Source: Streptomyces chryseus
GTDB taxonomy: Bacteria; Actinomycetota; Actinomycetes; Streptomycetales; Streptomycetaceae
NCBI RefSeq assembly: GCF_014650755.1
Contig: NZ_BMVO01000021.1
Coordinates: 56,553-120,552 of the forward strand
DNA: 64,000 bases
Direction: 5' to 3'
The notes beneath the pieces were generated by a model. The model was not told the origin of the DNA and made no database searches. It saw only the letters and a list, made by a program, of their open reading frames with translations. Position numbers and translations under genes: made by a program. Positions 51,501 to 62,764 of the stretch are shown here, in pieces; the stretch's first letter is position 1; each line of letters opens with the position of its first letter.

Positions 51501-51888
51501 TCAGCACCCTTTCGAGCAGTGCGCGGTTCGGCTGGCCGGGCGCGTGCCCGGTCCCGTACACACGGATCTTTCCCTGGTCGGCCAGGTCGCTGAGCAGCAC
51601 GCGGACGACGCCCAGCGGCATCTTCAGCAGTGCGGAGATCTCCGCGACCGTACGCATGCGGCGGCACAGCTCGACGATCGCCCGGATCTCCGGCATGACG
51701 CGCGTCTGCAGGCCGCCGTTGGTCAGCTCGCGCCGCTCCTCGGGGGCCTCGATCGCCGCGACGAACGTCTCGACGAGCAGGACGTGCGTGAAGCGGGTGC
51801 GGCCACCGGTGAGCGAGTACGGGCGGACGCGGGCGGGCCTGCGGCCGTCGCCCCGTACGGGAAGTTTCGTGGGGGTGGGCGGCGTCAC
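51481..51888 (-). CDS. cvnC: Conservon protein CvnC (DUF742)
   Basis: 135 residues from GTG 51888 (TPPTPTKLPVRGDGRRPA), overlapping the cvnB stop (GTGA) with GGAGAG upstream. DUF742 signatures RVRPYSLTGGRTRFTHVLLVE and the helix-turn-helix-like RRMRTVAEISALLKMPLGVV then VLLSDLADQGKIRVY are visible. Winged-helix-like, but works in the conservon complex. Confidence 0.92.
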   Translation of the reverse strand: MTPPTPTKLPVRGDGRRPARVRPYSLTGGRTRFTHVLLVETFVAAIEAPEERRELTNGGLQTRVMPEIRAIVELCRRMRTVAEISALLKMPLGVVRVLLSDLADQGKIRVYGTGHAPGQPNRALLERVLSGLRRL

Positions 51889-52366
51889 AGGGCGCTCTCC
51901 AACGATTTGCGCAGCTCGCTGCGGAGTTCGGGGGTGAGGACGTGGCCGGCGCGGCCGACGAAGAGCGCCATGTGGTACGCCACGACGCTCATGTCGCAGT
52001 CCGGCGAGCCGTGCACGCCGAGCAGCGAGCCGTCGCTGATCGCCATGACGAAGACGCTGCCCGACTCCATCGCGATCATCGTCTGCTTGACGCCGCCGCC
52101 GTCCATCAGCTTCGCCGCGCCCTGGGTGAGGCTGGCGAGTCCCGAGACGATGGTGGCCAGGTCGGCGCTGGAGCCCTTCGGGCCGTCCTGGCGGACGGCG
52201 GGGGCTGCCGGTCCCACGTTCCGCTCCGGGTCGGAGGACAGGAGGAGCAGCCCGTCGGACGAGACGACGGCGACCGAGAGGAGACCCGGTACCTCGTCGA
52301 CGAGATTGCTCAACAGCCAATGGAGATTACGGGCTTCGCTACTCAGCCCGAACGTGCTGGACGCAG

Positions 52367-52370
<4 letters not shown>
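51885..52370 (-). CDS. cvnB: Conservon protein CvnB (roadblock/LC7 domain)
   Basis: 161 residues from TTG 52370, overlapping the cvnA stop (TTGA), with GAGGAGG 9 nt upstream. Roadblock/LC7 fold: HWLLSNLVDEVPGLLSVAVV, SSDGLLLLSSDP, ASLTQGAAKLMDGGGVKQTM and SDGSLLGVHGSPDCDMSVVA. Roadblock proteins regulate small GTPases, here presumably CvnD. Confidence 0.93.
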
Positions 52371-55381
<3,011 letters not shown>

Positions 55382-55758
55382 TCTTGCTTGACTCGTCTGC
55401 TCACGTGGCCGAGGTGACGACTGGTCACACAGGATCGACGCCCCACCCCAGTTGAGACTCGAATGACTTCAGACCATTCCAGCGCTTTTGGGAAGAAGGC
55501 GCGCAGCACGCGCTCCGCCACCTGAACGAGTGAACATCAATCGGGAGTTGGCGAACAACTCCCGATGCCATTCGTCTCACGCGCGCGCGGAGTGCCGGTT
55601 GGAACTTCCGCCCGGGCTTTGGCAGGATGCGCCCCCGCAGGTTCGCGGAGTAACCCATTCCGCCCATAAACCGGCACCTCACCTGCTGGTACGTGCCAAT
55701 TGACGCCCACGGCGCGGCCGTCGGACGGCGTCGCGGCACCTCATGCAGACTGGGCCGC
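55382..55758. promoter_or_regulatory. Intergenic region between cvnA and the PP2C-like gene
   Basis: 377 bp with no supported gene. It has a perfect 10-bp inverted repeat, ATCGGGAGTT (55540-55549) and AACTCCCGAT (55557-55566), 7-nt spacer, that may be an operator for the divergent genes or a hairpin in the cvnA leader. An AT-richer stretch at 55525-55580 surrounds it. Confidence 0.45.
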
Positions 55759-56541
55759 ATGCGATTCGAACTGGCCACGGCTCCCGGCGACCCCGAACGC
55801 CCCAATGAGGACTGGGCGTCTGTCGCCCTGCCCGCCGCCGGCCAGGGTGGGTCGCTCGTCCTGCTGGACGGCGTGACACCTCCGGCGAGCGACTACGGGT
55901 GCGTTCATCCGGTGCCCTGGTTCACCGCCGGACTCGGCGGCGCGCTGCTCGAATTGTCCGCTTCGCGACGGGATTTGACGCTGACGGAGGTCCTGGCGGA
56001 GGCCATTCGGCGCACCGCCGACGCCCACCGCGAGACCTGTGACCTTTCTCACGTTCGCACGCCCCAGGCAACGGTGGTGCTGGCGCGCTGGGGTGCGGAG
56101 GAGATCGAGCACCTGGTGCTGTCGGACTCGGCGCTGCTGCTGGAGGCCCACGACGGCACGGTGCGGGCGGTCCTCGACGACCGCCTCGACCGGGTCCCGC
56201 CGGAGATCCTCGCCTCCCTCGCGGCGACCGACGCGCTGCGCAACGCGCAGGGCGGCTTCTTCACGGCGGCCGCCGATCCGGCGGTGGCCGGCCTCGCGGT
56301 GGCCGGCGTGACCGCGCGGGCGGACGTACGGGCGCTGGCGGCGCTCAGCGACGGGGCGTCGCGGTGGGTGGACATGTTCGGCGAGGGCGACTGGGCGGAG
56401 TGCGTGGCCGTACTGCGCAAGGAGGGGGCGCAGGGCCTGATCGACCGCGTGCGGGCGCGCGAGCGGGCGGAGCCCACCACACCGCTGGTACGCCGGTGGA
56501 AGCGGCACGACGACGCGGCGGTGATCTACGCGGAGCTGTGA
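55759..56541 (+). CDS. PP2C-like protein phosphatase
   Basis: 260 residues from ATG 55759 (MRFELATAPGDPERPNEDW). The metal-binding Asp/Glu pattern of PP2C is visible: PNEDWASV, LVLLDGVTPP, ALSDGASRWVD and RHDDAAVIYAEL, although the usual VADGMGGH loop is altered to LLDGVTPPASDYGC. Single domain, cytoplasmic, no fused sensor. It may reverse Ser/Thr phosphorylation; the kinase is not adjacent. An integration with the conservon is not evident. Confidence 0.78.
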   Translation: MRFELATAPGDPERPNEDWASVALPAAGQGGSLVLLDGVTPPASDYGCVHPVPWFTAGLGGALLELSASRRDLTLTEVLAEAIRRTADAHRETCDLSHVRTPQATVVLARWGAEEIEHLVLSDSALLLEAHDGTVRAVLDDRLDRVPPEILASLAATDALRNAQGGFFTAAADPAVAGLAVAGVTARADVRALAALSDGASRWVDMFGEGDWAECVAVLRKEGAQGLIDRVRARERAEPTTPLVRRWKRHDDAAVIYAEL

Positions 56542-56606
56542 GCGGCGGGGCGCTCAGCACTCCTGGCTCACGCCGCGCTCCGCGGTCCGCGCTCCGCACC
56601 CCGGCC

Positions 56607-57101
56607 TCAGCCCTCCGCCCGCGCGTTCAGCTGGTGCAGCAGCCGCGCGAGTTCCGCCACCTCCGCCCGGTCCCAGCCCGCCAGCTTCCGTACGTACCGC
56701 GCGCGTCGCGCGTCGCGCACCCGCCGGAAGCGGGCCCGACCCTCCTCCGTGAGGGCGACCAGTGAGGCCCGCCCGTCCGCCGGGTCGGGCTCGCGTGTGA
56801 CCAGACCGAGCTCCTCCAGGGCCCGCAGCTGCCGGCTCATCGTCGCCTTGCCGACACCGAACCACGCGGCCAGTTCCGTCGCCCGCTGCCGGTCCGCCTC
56901 GTCGAGCCGTACGAGCAGGCCGTACGCCGCCGGCTCCAGCTCCGGGTGGACCTCGCGGGCCATGTCACCGGAGGAAGCCCGGGCCCTGCGGAGAAAGACG
57001 GCCAATTCACGCTCCAGCGCGAGGAATTCGCGGTCCACGCCACTCCCCTCCGCCACGCGCCCGTCATCCGCTCTTCCGCTTCCGTGCACGTCAGAACTCA
57101 T
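56607..57101 (-). CDS. MarR-family transcriptional regulator
   Basis: 164 residues from ATG 57101, preceded by GGAAAG; a GTG at 57038 (DREFLALERELAVF) is possible. Winged helix: DEADRQRATELAAWFGVGKA, TMSRQLRALEELGLV and the wing REPDPADGRASLVALTEEG. Divergent from the lysozyme gene over 221 bp, which it may regulate. Confidence 0.88.
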   Translation of the reverse strand: MSSDVHGSGRADDGRVAEGSGVDREFLALERELAVFLRRARASSGDMAREVHPELEPAAYGLLVRLDEADRQRATELAAWFGVGKATMSRQLRALEELGLVTREPDPADGRASLVALTEEGRARFRRVRDARRARYVRKLAGWDRAEVAELARLLHQLNARAEG

Positions 57102-57322
57102 AGCGCGCTTTCCTCACCCCGAAGTTTTCTTTCACCCGCGTTCATTGCCGCAGCTCCGCCAGTATTTCGCAGGAGTAGACCAACGGCGGAACCCGGACAC
57201 CCTTCCGCCCGCCCGGTCTACGTGCGTAGCGTCCTTCATGACATGTCCACACCAGTGGCTTTGTCGACAGGTCTCCCCACGCCTGTTCCCGCCACCCCCA
57301 CCGAGCCTTTCGGAGGCACGCG

Positions 57323-58101
57323 ATGCTCGTGCACAGATCCGGAACGGCCCGCCGCCCGCGCACCGCGGCGGCCGGGATTCTCCTCTCCTCACTCTCCGCT
57401 CTCGCCCTCCTCCTCACCCTCCCCGGCGCGGCAACCGCCACCGCCGCCGGGACCGCCGGAACTGCCGGGGCTGCCGGGACTGCCGGGACCGCCGACGGAA
57501 AGCCCGAACGCGGCTCCGCCCACATGGGCATGGGCGTCGTCGAGCACGACGGCCGGGGCGGCCTGCCGCGCGACACCCGCGTCACACAGACCGAGGGCGT
57601 GGACGTCAGCAGCCACCAGGGGAACGTCAACTGGTCGTCCCTCTGGACCAGCGGCGTCAAGTGGGCCTACGCGAAGGCCACCGAGGGGAACTACTACAAG
57701 AACCCGTACTTCGGGCAGCAGTACAACGGCTCGTACAACGTCGGCATGATCCGCGGCGCGTACCACTTCGCGACGCCCAACGACTCCAGCGGCGCCAACC
57801 AGGCCCACTACTTCGTCGACAACGGCGGCGGCTGGTCGCGCGACGGCAGGACGCTGCCCGGCGCGCTCGACATCGAATGGAACCCGTACGGTGCGCAGTG
57901 CTACGGCAAGACGCAGAGCGGGATGGTCGCCTGGATCCGCGACTTCCTCACCACCTACAAGGCCCGCACCGGCCGCGACGCCGTCATCTACACGGCGACC
58001 AGCTGACGATGTGGCAGTACACGTCGACGGGCCCCATAGTCGGCGACCACAACAAGTTCAACGGCGCCCTCGACCGCGTACAGGCCCTCGCCTACGGCTG
58101 A
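57323..58101 (+). pseudogene. GH25 lysozyme, frameshifted and internally deleted
   Basis: The open frame 57323-58006 encodes 227 residues: signal peptide (TAAAGILLSSLSALALLLTL), Ala/Gly/Thr linker, then a GH25 muramidase domain with TEGVDVSSHQGNVNWSSLW, the catalytic DxE in GALDIEWNPYG, and IRGAYHFATPND. It stops after AVIYTATS, where intact homologues continue WW..C. In another frame, 58003-58101 reads QLTMWQYTSTGPIVGDHNKF and LDRVQALAYG, the normal GH25 C-terminus. About 40-50 codons are missing at the junction and the frame is shifted, so strands at the C-terminus are lost. Likely inactive. Confidence 0.8.
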
Positions 58102-58124
58102 CCGGCCCGGCCTCGTCCCCTCAG

Positions 58125-58166
58125 CGCGCGTACGGGTCCCGCGGCCCAGCGGGACCCGTACGCGCG
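58125..58166. terminator. Strong 18-bp hairpin terminator
   Basis: A perfect 18-bp stem (58125-58142 with 58149-58166), 6-nt loop, 24 bp past the lysozyme remnant and 52 bp past the end of the minus-strand methyltransferase. It serves both convergent genes. Confidence 0.8.
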
Positions 58167-58217
58167 GCGTCTCGGCAAGACGTGCGAGGGCGAGGCGTGG
58201 CCCCGCTCGTACGGCTC

Positions 58218-58778
58218 CTACGCCCCCTCGGCCTCGTCCGCCGTGGCCCCCGGAAGCTGCGCGACCGTCGCGACCACCGCCAGCAGGGACGCGTCGCCGG
58301 CGAGCGGATGCGTCGTCGCGGTGGCGATGAAACCGGCGTCGCTCAGGTGGGTGAGCAGCAGGCCCTTCACCCGCGCGATCTGCTCGGGGTCCGGTGGCGC
58401 GTAGCAGAGCACCAGGCTTCCCGAGGGGCGGAGCAGCCCGGCGACGACCGCCAGCTCGCGGGCGGCCGGTCCGGTCCAGAAGGCGTTGACGTCGACCGCG
58501 AGAACCTTGTCGAAGCGGCCGAGCGTGTCGGTGTCGGCGTCCGCCAGGGCCGTATGGACGAACGTGGCCCGGCCGGCCGCCACGGCGTCGGCGTTGCGCT
58601 CGCTCGCGGCCGTGACCGCCACGTCGGAGCGGTCCAGGCCCACGAGCTCGCCGTCAGGCAGGCCGTCGAGGACCAGCCCGGCGGCGACGCCGCGCCCGCA
58701 TCCGATCTCCAGTACGCGGTCGCCCGGGCGTACGTCGAGAAGGCCGACGGCCACCGTGAGCCGCTCCGGTACGCGCAT
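58218..58778 (-). CDS. SAM-dependent class I methyltransferase
   Basis: 186 residues from ATG 58778. SAM-binding motif I GDRVLEIGCGRGVAAGLVLD, acidic VGLDRSDVAV (motif II), TFVHTALADADT and FDKVLAVDVNAFWTG (motif IV region), RPSGSLVLCYAPPD (motif post-IV). The compact size suggests a small-molecule methyltransferase; the substrate is unknown. Convergent with the lysozyme remnant. Confidence 0.85.
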   Translation of the reverse strand: MRVPERLTVAVGLLDVRPGDRVLEIGCGRGVAAGLVLDGLPDGELVGLDRSDVAVTAASERNADAVAAGRATFVHTALADADTDTLGRFDKVLAVDVNAFWTGPAARELAVVAGLLRPSGSLVLCYAPPDPEQIARVKGLLLTHLSDAGFIATATTHPLAGDASLLAVVATVAQLPGATADEAEGA

Positions 58779-58962
58779 GCCGCCACCTCGCCGTCGCTGA
58801 TGCCCCCGGCCGTCGCCCTCTCCCGCCGCCTTCCGCGCCCCTCCTGGATTGTTTCCGATACCTCCGTTGTATCCGATTACCTGCCCTTTCGCGCGGAAGC
58901 CCCCCGTCCTCCCAGGTGGGAGCGCGGGGGGCCTGCCACGGCCGGGCCACCGGCGGCGTCCG

Positions 58963-61365
58963 TCACGCCGCCGCCGGCACCCGTACCTCTGCCGGGGCCA
59001 GGGCGATCTCCAGGACCTGACGGACGTCCGTCACCGGGTGGATCTCCAGCTTGTCGAGGATCTCGGCCGGTACGTCGTCCAGGTCGGCCTCGTTCCGCTT
59101 GGGGATCACGACCGTCGTCGTACCCGCCCGGTGCGCGGCGAGCAGCTTCTGCTTCAGGCCGCCGATGGGCAGGACGCGCCCGGTCAGGGACACCTCGCCG
59201 GTCATGGCCACGTCCGTACGGACCAGCCGCCCGGACAGCAGCGACGCGAGGGCCGTCGTCATCGTGATGCCGGCGCTCGGGCCGTCCTTCGGGACCGCGC
59301 CCGCCGGGAAGTGGATGTGGACGCCCCGGTCCTTCAGGTCACCGACCGGAAGTTCCAGTTCCGCGCCGTGCGAGCGGAGGAAGGAGAGCGCGATCTGGGC
59401 GGACTCCTTCATGACGTCGCCGAGCTGGCCCGTGAGCGTCAGCCCCGCGCCGCCGGTCTCCTCGTCGGCCAGCGACGCCTCGACGAAGAGCACGTCGCCG
59501 CCCGCCCCCGTGACCGCGAGCCCGGTGGCCACGCCGGGGACCGCCGTACGGCGCTCCGACGGGTCCTGGGCCGACTCGGGCACGTGGTGGGGCCGGCCGA
59601 GCAGGGCGCGCAGGTCACCGTCCGTGATCGTGAACGGCAGCTCCTGCTCGCCGAGCTCGTGCTTGGCCGCCACCTTGCGCAGGAGGCGCGAGACCGAGCG
59701 CTCCAGGTTCCGTACGCCCGCCTCACGGGTGTACTCCCCCGCCAGCTTCCGCAGCGCGGACTCGTCCAGCGTCACCTCGCCCGGCTCCAGGCCCGACCGC
59801 TCCAGCTGGCGCGGCAGCAGGTGGTCGCGGGCGATGACGACCTTCTCGTCCTCCGTGTAGCCGTCGAGCCTGACCAGCTCCATGCGGTCGAGCAGCGCCT
59901 CCGGGATGGCCTCCAGGACGTTGGCGGTGGCGAGGAAGACCACGTCGGAGAGGTCCAGCTCGACCTCCAGGTAGTGGTCGCGGAACGTGTGGTTCTGCGC
60001 GGGGTCGAGCACTTCGAGCAACGCCGCGGCCGGGTCGCCGCGGAAGTCGGACCCCACCTTGTCGATCTCGTCGAGGAGGACGACGGGGTTCATCGACCCG
60101 GCTTCCTTGATGGCGCGCACGATCCGCCCCGGGAGAGCCCCGACGTACGTACGGCGGTGTCCGCGGATCTCCGCCTCGTCGCGAACGCCGCCGAGAGCGA
60201 CCCGTACGAACTTGCGGCCCATCGCGTGCGCGACCGACTCGCCCAGCGACGTCTTGCCGACGCCGGGCGGCCCGACGAGGGCCAGCACCGCGCCGCCGCG
60301 ACGGCCGCCGACGACGCCGAGGCCCCGGTCGGCCCGGCGCTTGCGCACCGCGAGGTACTCGGTGATGCGCTCCTTCACGTCCTCCAGACCGGCGTGCTCG
60401 GCGTCCAGGACCGCCTTGGCGCCCCGGATGTCGTACTGGTCCTCGGTCCGCTCGGTCCAGGGGAGCTCCAGGACGGTGTCGAGCCAGGTGCGGATCCAGG
60501 ACCCCTCGGGCGACTGGTCGGAGGCCCGCTCCAGCTTGTCGACCTCCTTGAGGGCGGCCTCCCGGACCTTCTCGGGGAGGTCGGCGGCCTCGACGCGGGT
60601 CCGGTAGTCGTCGGACTCGTCCTCGCCCTCCTTGCCGTTGATCTCGCGCAGTTCCTTGCGTACGGCGTCGAGCTGGCGGCGCAGGAGGAACTCGCGCTGC
60701 TGCTTGTCGACGCCCTCCTGCACGTCCTTGGCGATGGACTCGGCGACGTCCTGCTCGGCGAGGTGCTCGCTCAGCCACTTCACGGCGAGCTTGAGGCGGG
60801 CCACCGGGTCGGCGGTCTCCAGCAGCTCCACCTTCTGGGCGGTGGAGAGGAACGGCGAGTAGCCGGAGTTGTCGGCGAGGGCCGAGACGCCGTCGATCTG
60901 CTGGACGCGGTCGACGACCTGCCAGGCGCCGCGCTTCTTCAGCCAGCTGGTGGCGAGCGCCTTGTACTCCTTGACCAGCTCGGTGACCGCCCCGGGGAGG
61001 GGGTCGGGGAGCGTCTCGTCGACGCCGGTGCCCTCGACCCAGAGCGCGGCGCCGGGTCCGGTCGTCCCGGCGCCGATCTGCACGCGGCTGCGGCCGCGGA
61101 TGAGGGCGCCGGGGTCTCCGTCGGAAAGCCGCCCGACCTGCTCGACCGTGCCCAGGACGCCGGTCGCGGCGTACGTGCCGTCGATCCGCGGAACGAGAAG
61201 CACCTGCGGCTTGTTGCCACTGGAACGGCCGGCGGCCTGCGCGGCCTCCACCGCGGCGCGTACGTCCGTGTCGGACAGGTCCAGGGGCACCACCATTCCC
61301 GGCAGCACGACCTCGTCGTCGAGCGGCAGCACGGGCAGGGTGAGCGGGTTGGACGTCGAAGCCAT
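58963..61365 (-). CDS. lon: ATP-dependent protease Lon
   Basis: 800 residues. N-terminal LON substrate-binding domain (about 1-200), AAA+ module with Walker A LVGPPGVGKTSLGESVA and Walker B VVLLDEIDKVGSDF, and the C-terminal Ser-Lys protease: Ser in KDGPSAGITMTTAL, Lys in GLKQKLLAAHRAG. It degrades damaged and regulatory proteins. The promoter region carries a HAIR-like box 21 bp upstream and a ClgR-like box, both listed separately. Length is typical. Confidence 0.96.
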   Translation of the reverse strand: MASTSNPLTLPVLPLDDEVVLPGMVVPLDLSDTDVRAAVEAAQAAGRSSGNKPQVLLVPRIDGTYAATGVLGTVEQVGRLSDGDPGALIRGRSRVQIGAGTTGPGAALWVEGTGVDETLPDPLPGAVTELVKEYKALATSWLKKRGAWQVVDRVQQIDGVSALADNSGYSPFLSTAQKVELLETADPVARLKLAVKWLSEHLAEQDVAESIAKDVQEGVDKQQREFLLRRQLDAVRKELREINGKEGEDESDDYRTRVEAADLPEKVREAALKEVDKLERASDQSPEGSWIRTWLDTVLELPWTERTEDQYDIRGAKAVLDAEHAGLEDVKERITEYLAVRKRRADRGLGVVGGRRGGAVLALVGPPGVGKTSLGESVAHAMGRKFVRVALGGVRDEAEIRGHRRTYVGALPGRIVRAIKEAGSMNPVVLLDEIDKVGSDFRGDPAAALLEVLDPAQNHTFRDHYLEVELDLSDVVFLATANVLEAIPEALLDRMELVRLDGYTEDEKVVIARDHLLPRQLERSGLEPGEVTLDESALRKLAGEYTREAGVRNLERSVSRLLRKVAAKHELGEQELPFTITDGDLRALLGRPHHVPESAQDPSERRTAVPGVATGLAVTGAGGDVLFVEASLADEETGGAGLTLTGQLGDVMKESAQIALSFLRSHGAELELPVGDLKDRGVHIHFPAGAVPKDGPSAGITMTTALASLLSGRLVRTDVAMTGEVSLTGRVLPIGGLKQKLLAAHRAGTTTVVIPKRNEADLDDVPAEILDKLEIHPVTDVRQVLEIALAPAEVRVPAAA

Positions 61366-61386
61366 GATCTCCCCTTCGGCAGTGAA

Positions 61387-61407
61387 CTTGAGCTATGCCG
61401 ACTCAAT
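61387..61407. promoter_or_regulatory. HAIR-like HspR box upstream of lon
   Basis: CTTGAGC-N7-ACTCAAT lies 21 bp upstream of the lon start; the HspR consensus is CTTGAGT-N7-ACTCAAG. From established knowledge, HspR represses lon in Streptomyces. Confidence 0.75.
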
Positions 61408-61443
61408 GCTTGGGCGCGGACGAATGTTCCCGGGGAAGGGTGC

Positions 61444-61460
61444 GTTCGCTGTGGGCGATC
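61444..61460. promoter_or_regulatory. ClgR-like box upstream of lon
   Basis: GTTCGC-N5-GCGATC matches the ClgR consensus GTTCGC-N5-GCGAAC at all but one position. ClgR is known to activate clp and lon genes in Streptomyces. Confidence 0.65.
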
Positions 61461-61520
61461 AAGGGGGTGGGGTCGTTGGGGTGGGTCGGGTTTGTCGACC
61501 CTGGACGGCACTGGGCGTTT

Positions 61521-61551
61521 GTAATACCCTGATGCACCGATTGGGTATTAC
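61521..61551. promoter_or_regulatory. Perfect 9-bp inverted repeat upstream of the GNAT gene
   Basis: GTAATACCC (61521-61529) and GGGTATTAC (61543-61551) with a 13-nt spacer, AT-rich in a GC-rich region, between the divergent lon and GNAT genes. A regulator-binding site is likely; I do not recognise the factor. Confidence 0.5.
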
Positions 61552-61640
61552 CGAAGCTGGGTGGCGTCACTGCTCCGCCGACGCTCACCTTCCGACGCTC
61601 ACCTTCCGACGCTCGACTCACGACGCTTAAGGAGCCCCGC

Positions 61641-62348
61641 ATGCCCAGCTCGCCTTTCGGTTCCACCGCCGCTGCTGTCCGAGCGTGGGTGGAGGGATGG
61701 GTCGTGTCCCGGGGGGCCTCGGACCCGGTTCCGCAACCCTGGGGCCTCACGGTCGACGTGGGGTTGCCGCACCACGCCACCCGGCACGTCATGACCGACG
61801 CGGACGAGGTGACGGTCCGCAAGCTGGCCGAGGCTTACGCCGCGCCGGCCGTCGCGCTCAAGATCTTCCTGCCACCCGAAACCGTCGCCCCGTGGCTGGG
61901 CCCGGAGTGGGTGTCGGACGGCCCTGGCTGGCTGATGACGACGCCGTTGCACCCGTGGCCCGGCGCGGCGGCCCCGGGGGACGGCCCGGAGGGGTACACG
62001 GTCAAGTCCTGGCAGCGCGGCGGCGTGACCCGCCTGCTCGTCACTGCCCCCGACGGCGGCTTCGCCGCACGCGGCCAGGTCGCGCCGACCGGCCGGACGG
62101 CAGTGGTGGACCAGGTGGAGACGGCCCCGGCGCACCGCCGCAAGGGCCTGGGCGCCCTGGTGATGCGCACGCTCCAGAACGCGGCGTACGAACAGGGCGC
62201 GTCGGTCGGGATCCTGGGCGCGACGACGGAGGGGCGCGGACTGTACGAGTCGCTGAACTGGCAGGTGCACGCCCCGCTGGTCAGCGTTACGTACTCAATG
62301 CCGACGGACTCACGGCCGCCGTCGTCCACGCGGGCCACGAGGTCGTGA
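61641..62348 (+). CDS. GNAT-family acetyltransferase
   Basis: 235 residues from ATG 61641. The GNAT acetyl-CoA-binding motif is in DQVETAPAHRRKGLGALVMR (R-x-x-G-x-G type), with VGILGATTEGRGLYESLNW as motif B. The N-terminal 110 residues are a separate domain with Trp/Pro-rich segments. The substrate is unknown. Divergent from lon, sharing the regulatory region with the inverted repeat. Confidence 0.8.
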   Translation: MPSSPFGSTAAAVRAWVEGWVVSRGASDPVPQPWGLTVDVGLPHHATRHVMTDADEVTVRKLAEAYAAPAVALKIFLPPETVAPWLGPEWVSDGPGWLMTTPLHPWPGAAAPGDGPEGYTVKSWQRGGVTRLLVTAPDGGFAARGQVAPTGRTAVVDQVETAPAHRRKGLGALVMRTLQNAAYEQGASVGILGATTEGRGLYESLNWQVHAPLVSVTYSMPTDSRPPSSTRATRS

Positions 62349-62585
62349 CAGACGACTCAAAACCGCTGCCGGCCCTCGACAGAATCACCGCCGCCCTACC
62401 TCTACCCCTACGGATACCCCTACGGATACCGAAGGGGCCCGCTGCGACAGCGGCGACGTTGGCTGCTGCGGGGCGGGGTGAATGTGCGGGGGGGCCACTG
62501 GTTGCTTCTGGGGGGTGTGGCTGAGGGTGTACCACTGGTTGTTCGGCGGGGTGGTTCTCGGGCCCGTCCCTGGCGCTTCAGGGTC

Positions 62586-62680
62586 GGTGGGCCGGGGTGG
62601 TGCGTCAAGGGCGCTCCTGCGTCGCGTCGCCTTCGGCGATTGCGCTTCGCTTCACCCTTGACCCACCACCCCGGCCCACC
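62586..62680. repeat. 26-bp-stem hairpin element
   Basis: Arms 62586-62611 and 62655-62680 are reverse complements with one mismatch in 26; the 43-nt loop contains its own TCGCC-TTC-GGCGA hairpin. It lies 238 bp after the GNAT stop. It resembles palindromic elements dispersed in Streptomyces intergenic regions; it may also act as a terminator. Confidence 0.75.
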
Positions 62681-62764
62681 GCTGACGCTCAACAAGGGAC
62701 GGCCCAAGAAAGAACGCCCAGCACGGCAGCGGGTCTGTCGGTGCGGGTGGGTTTGGTGGCTGTC

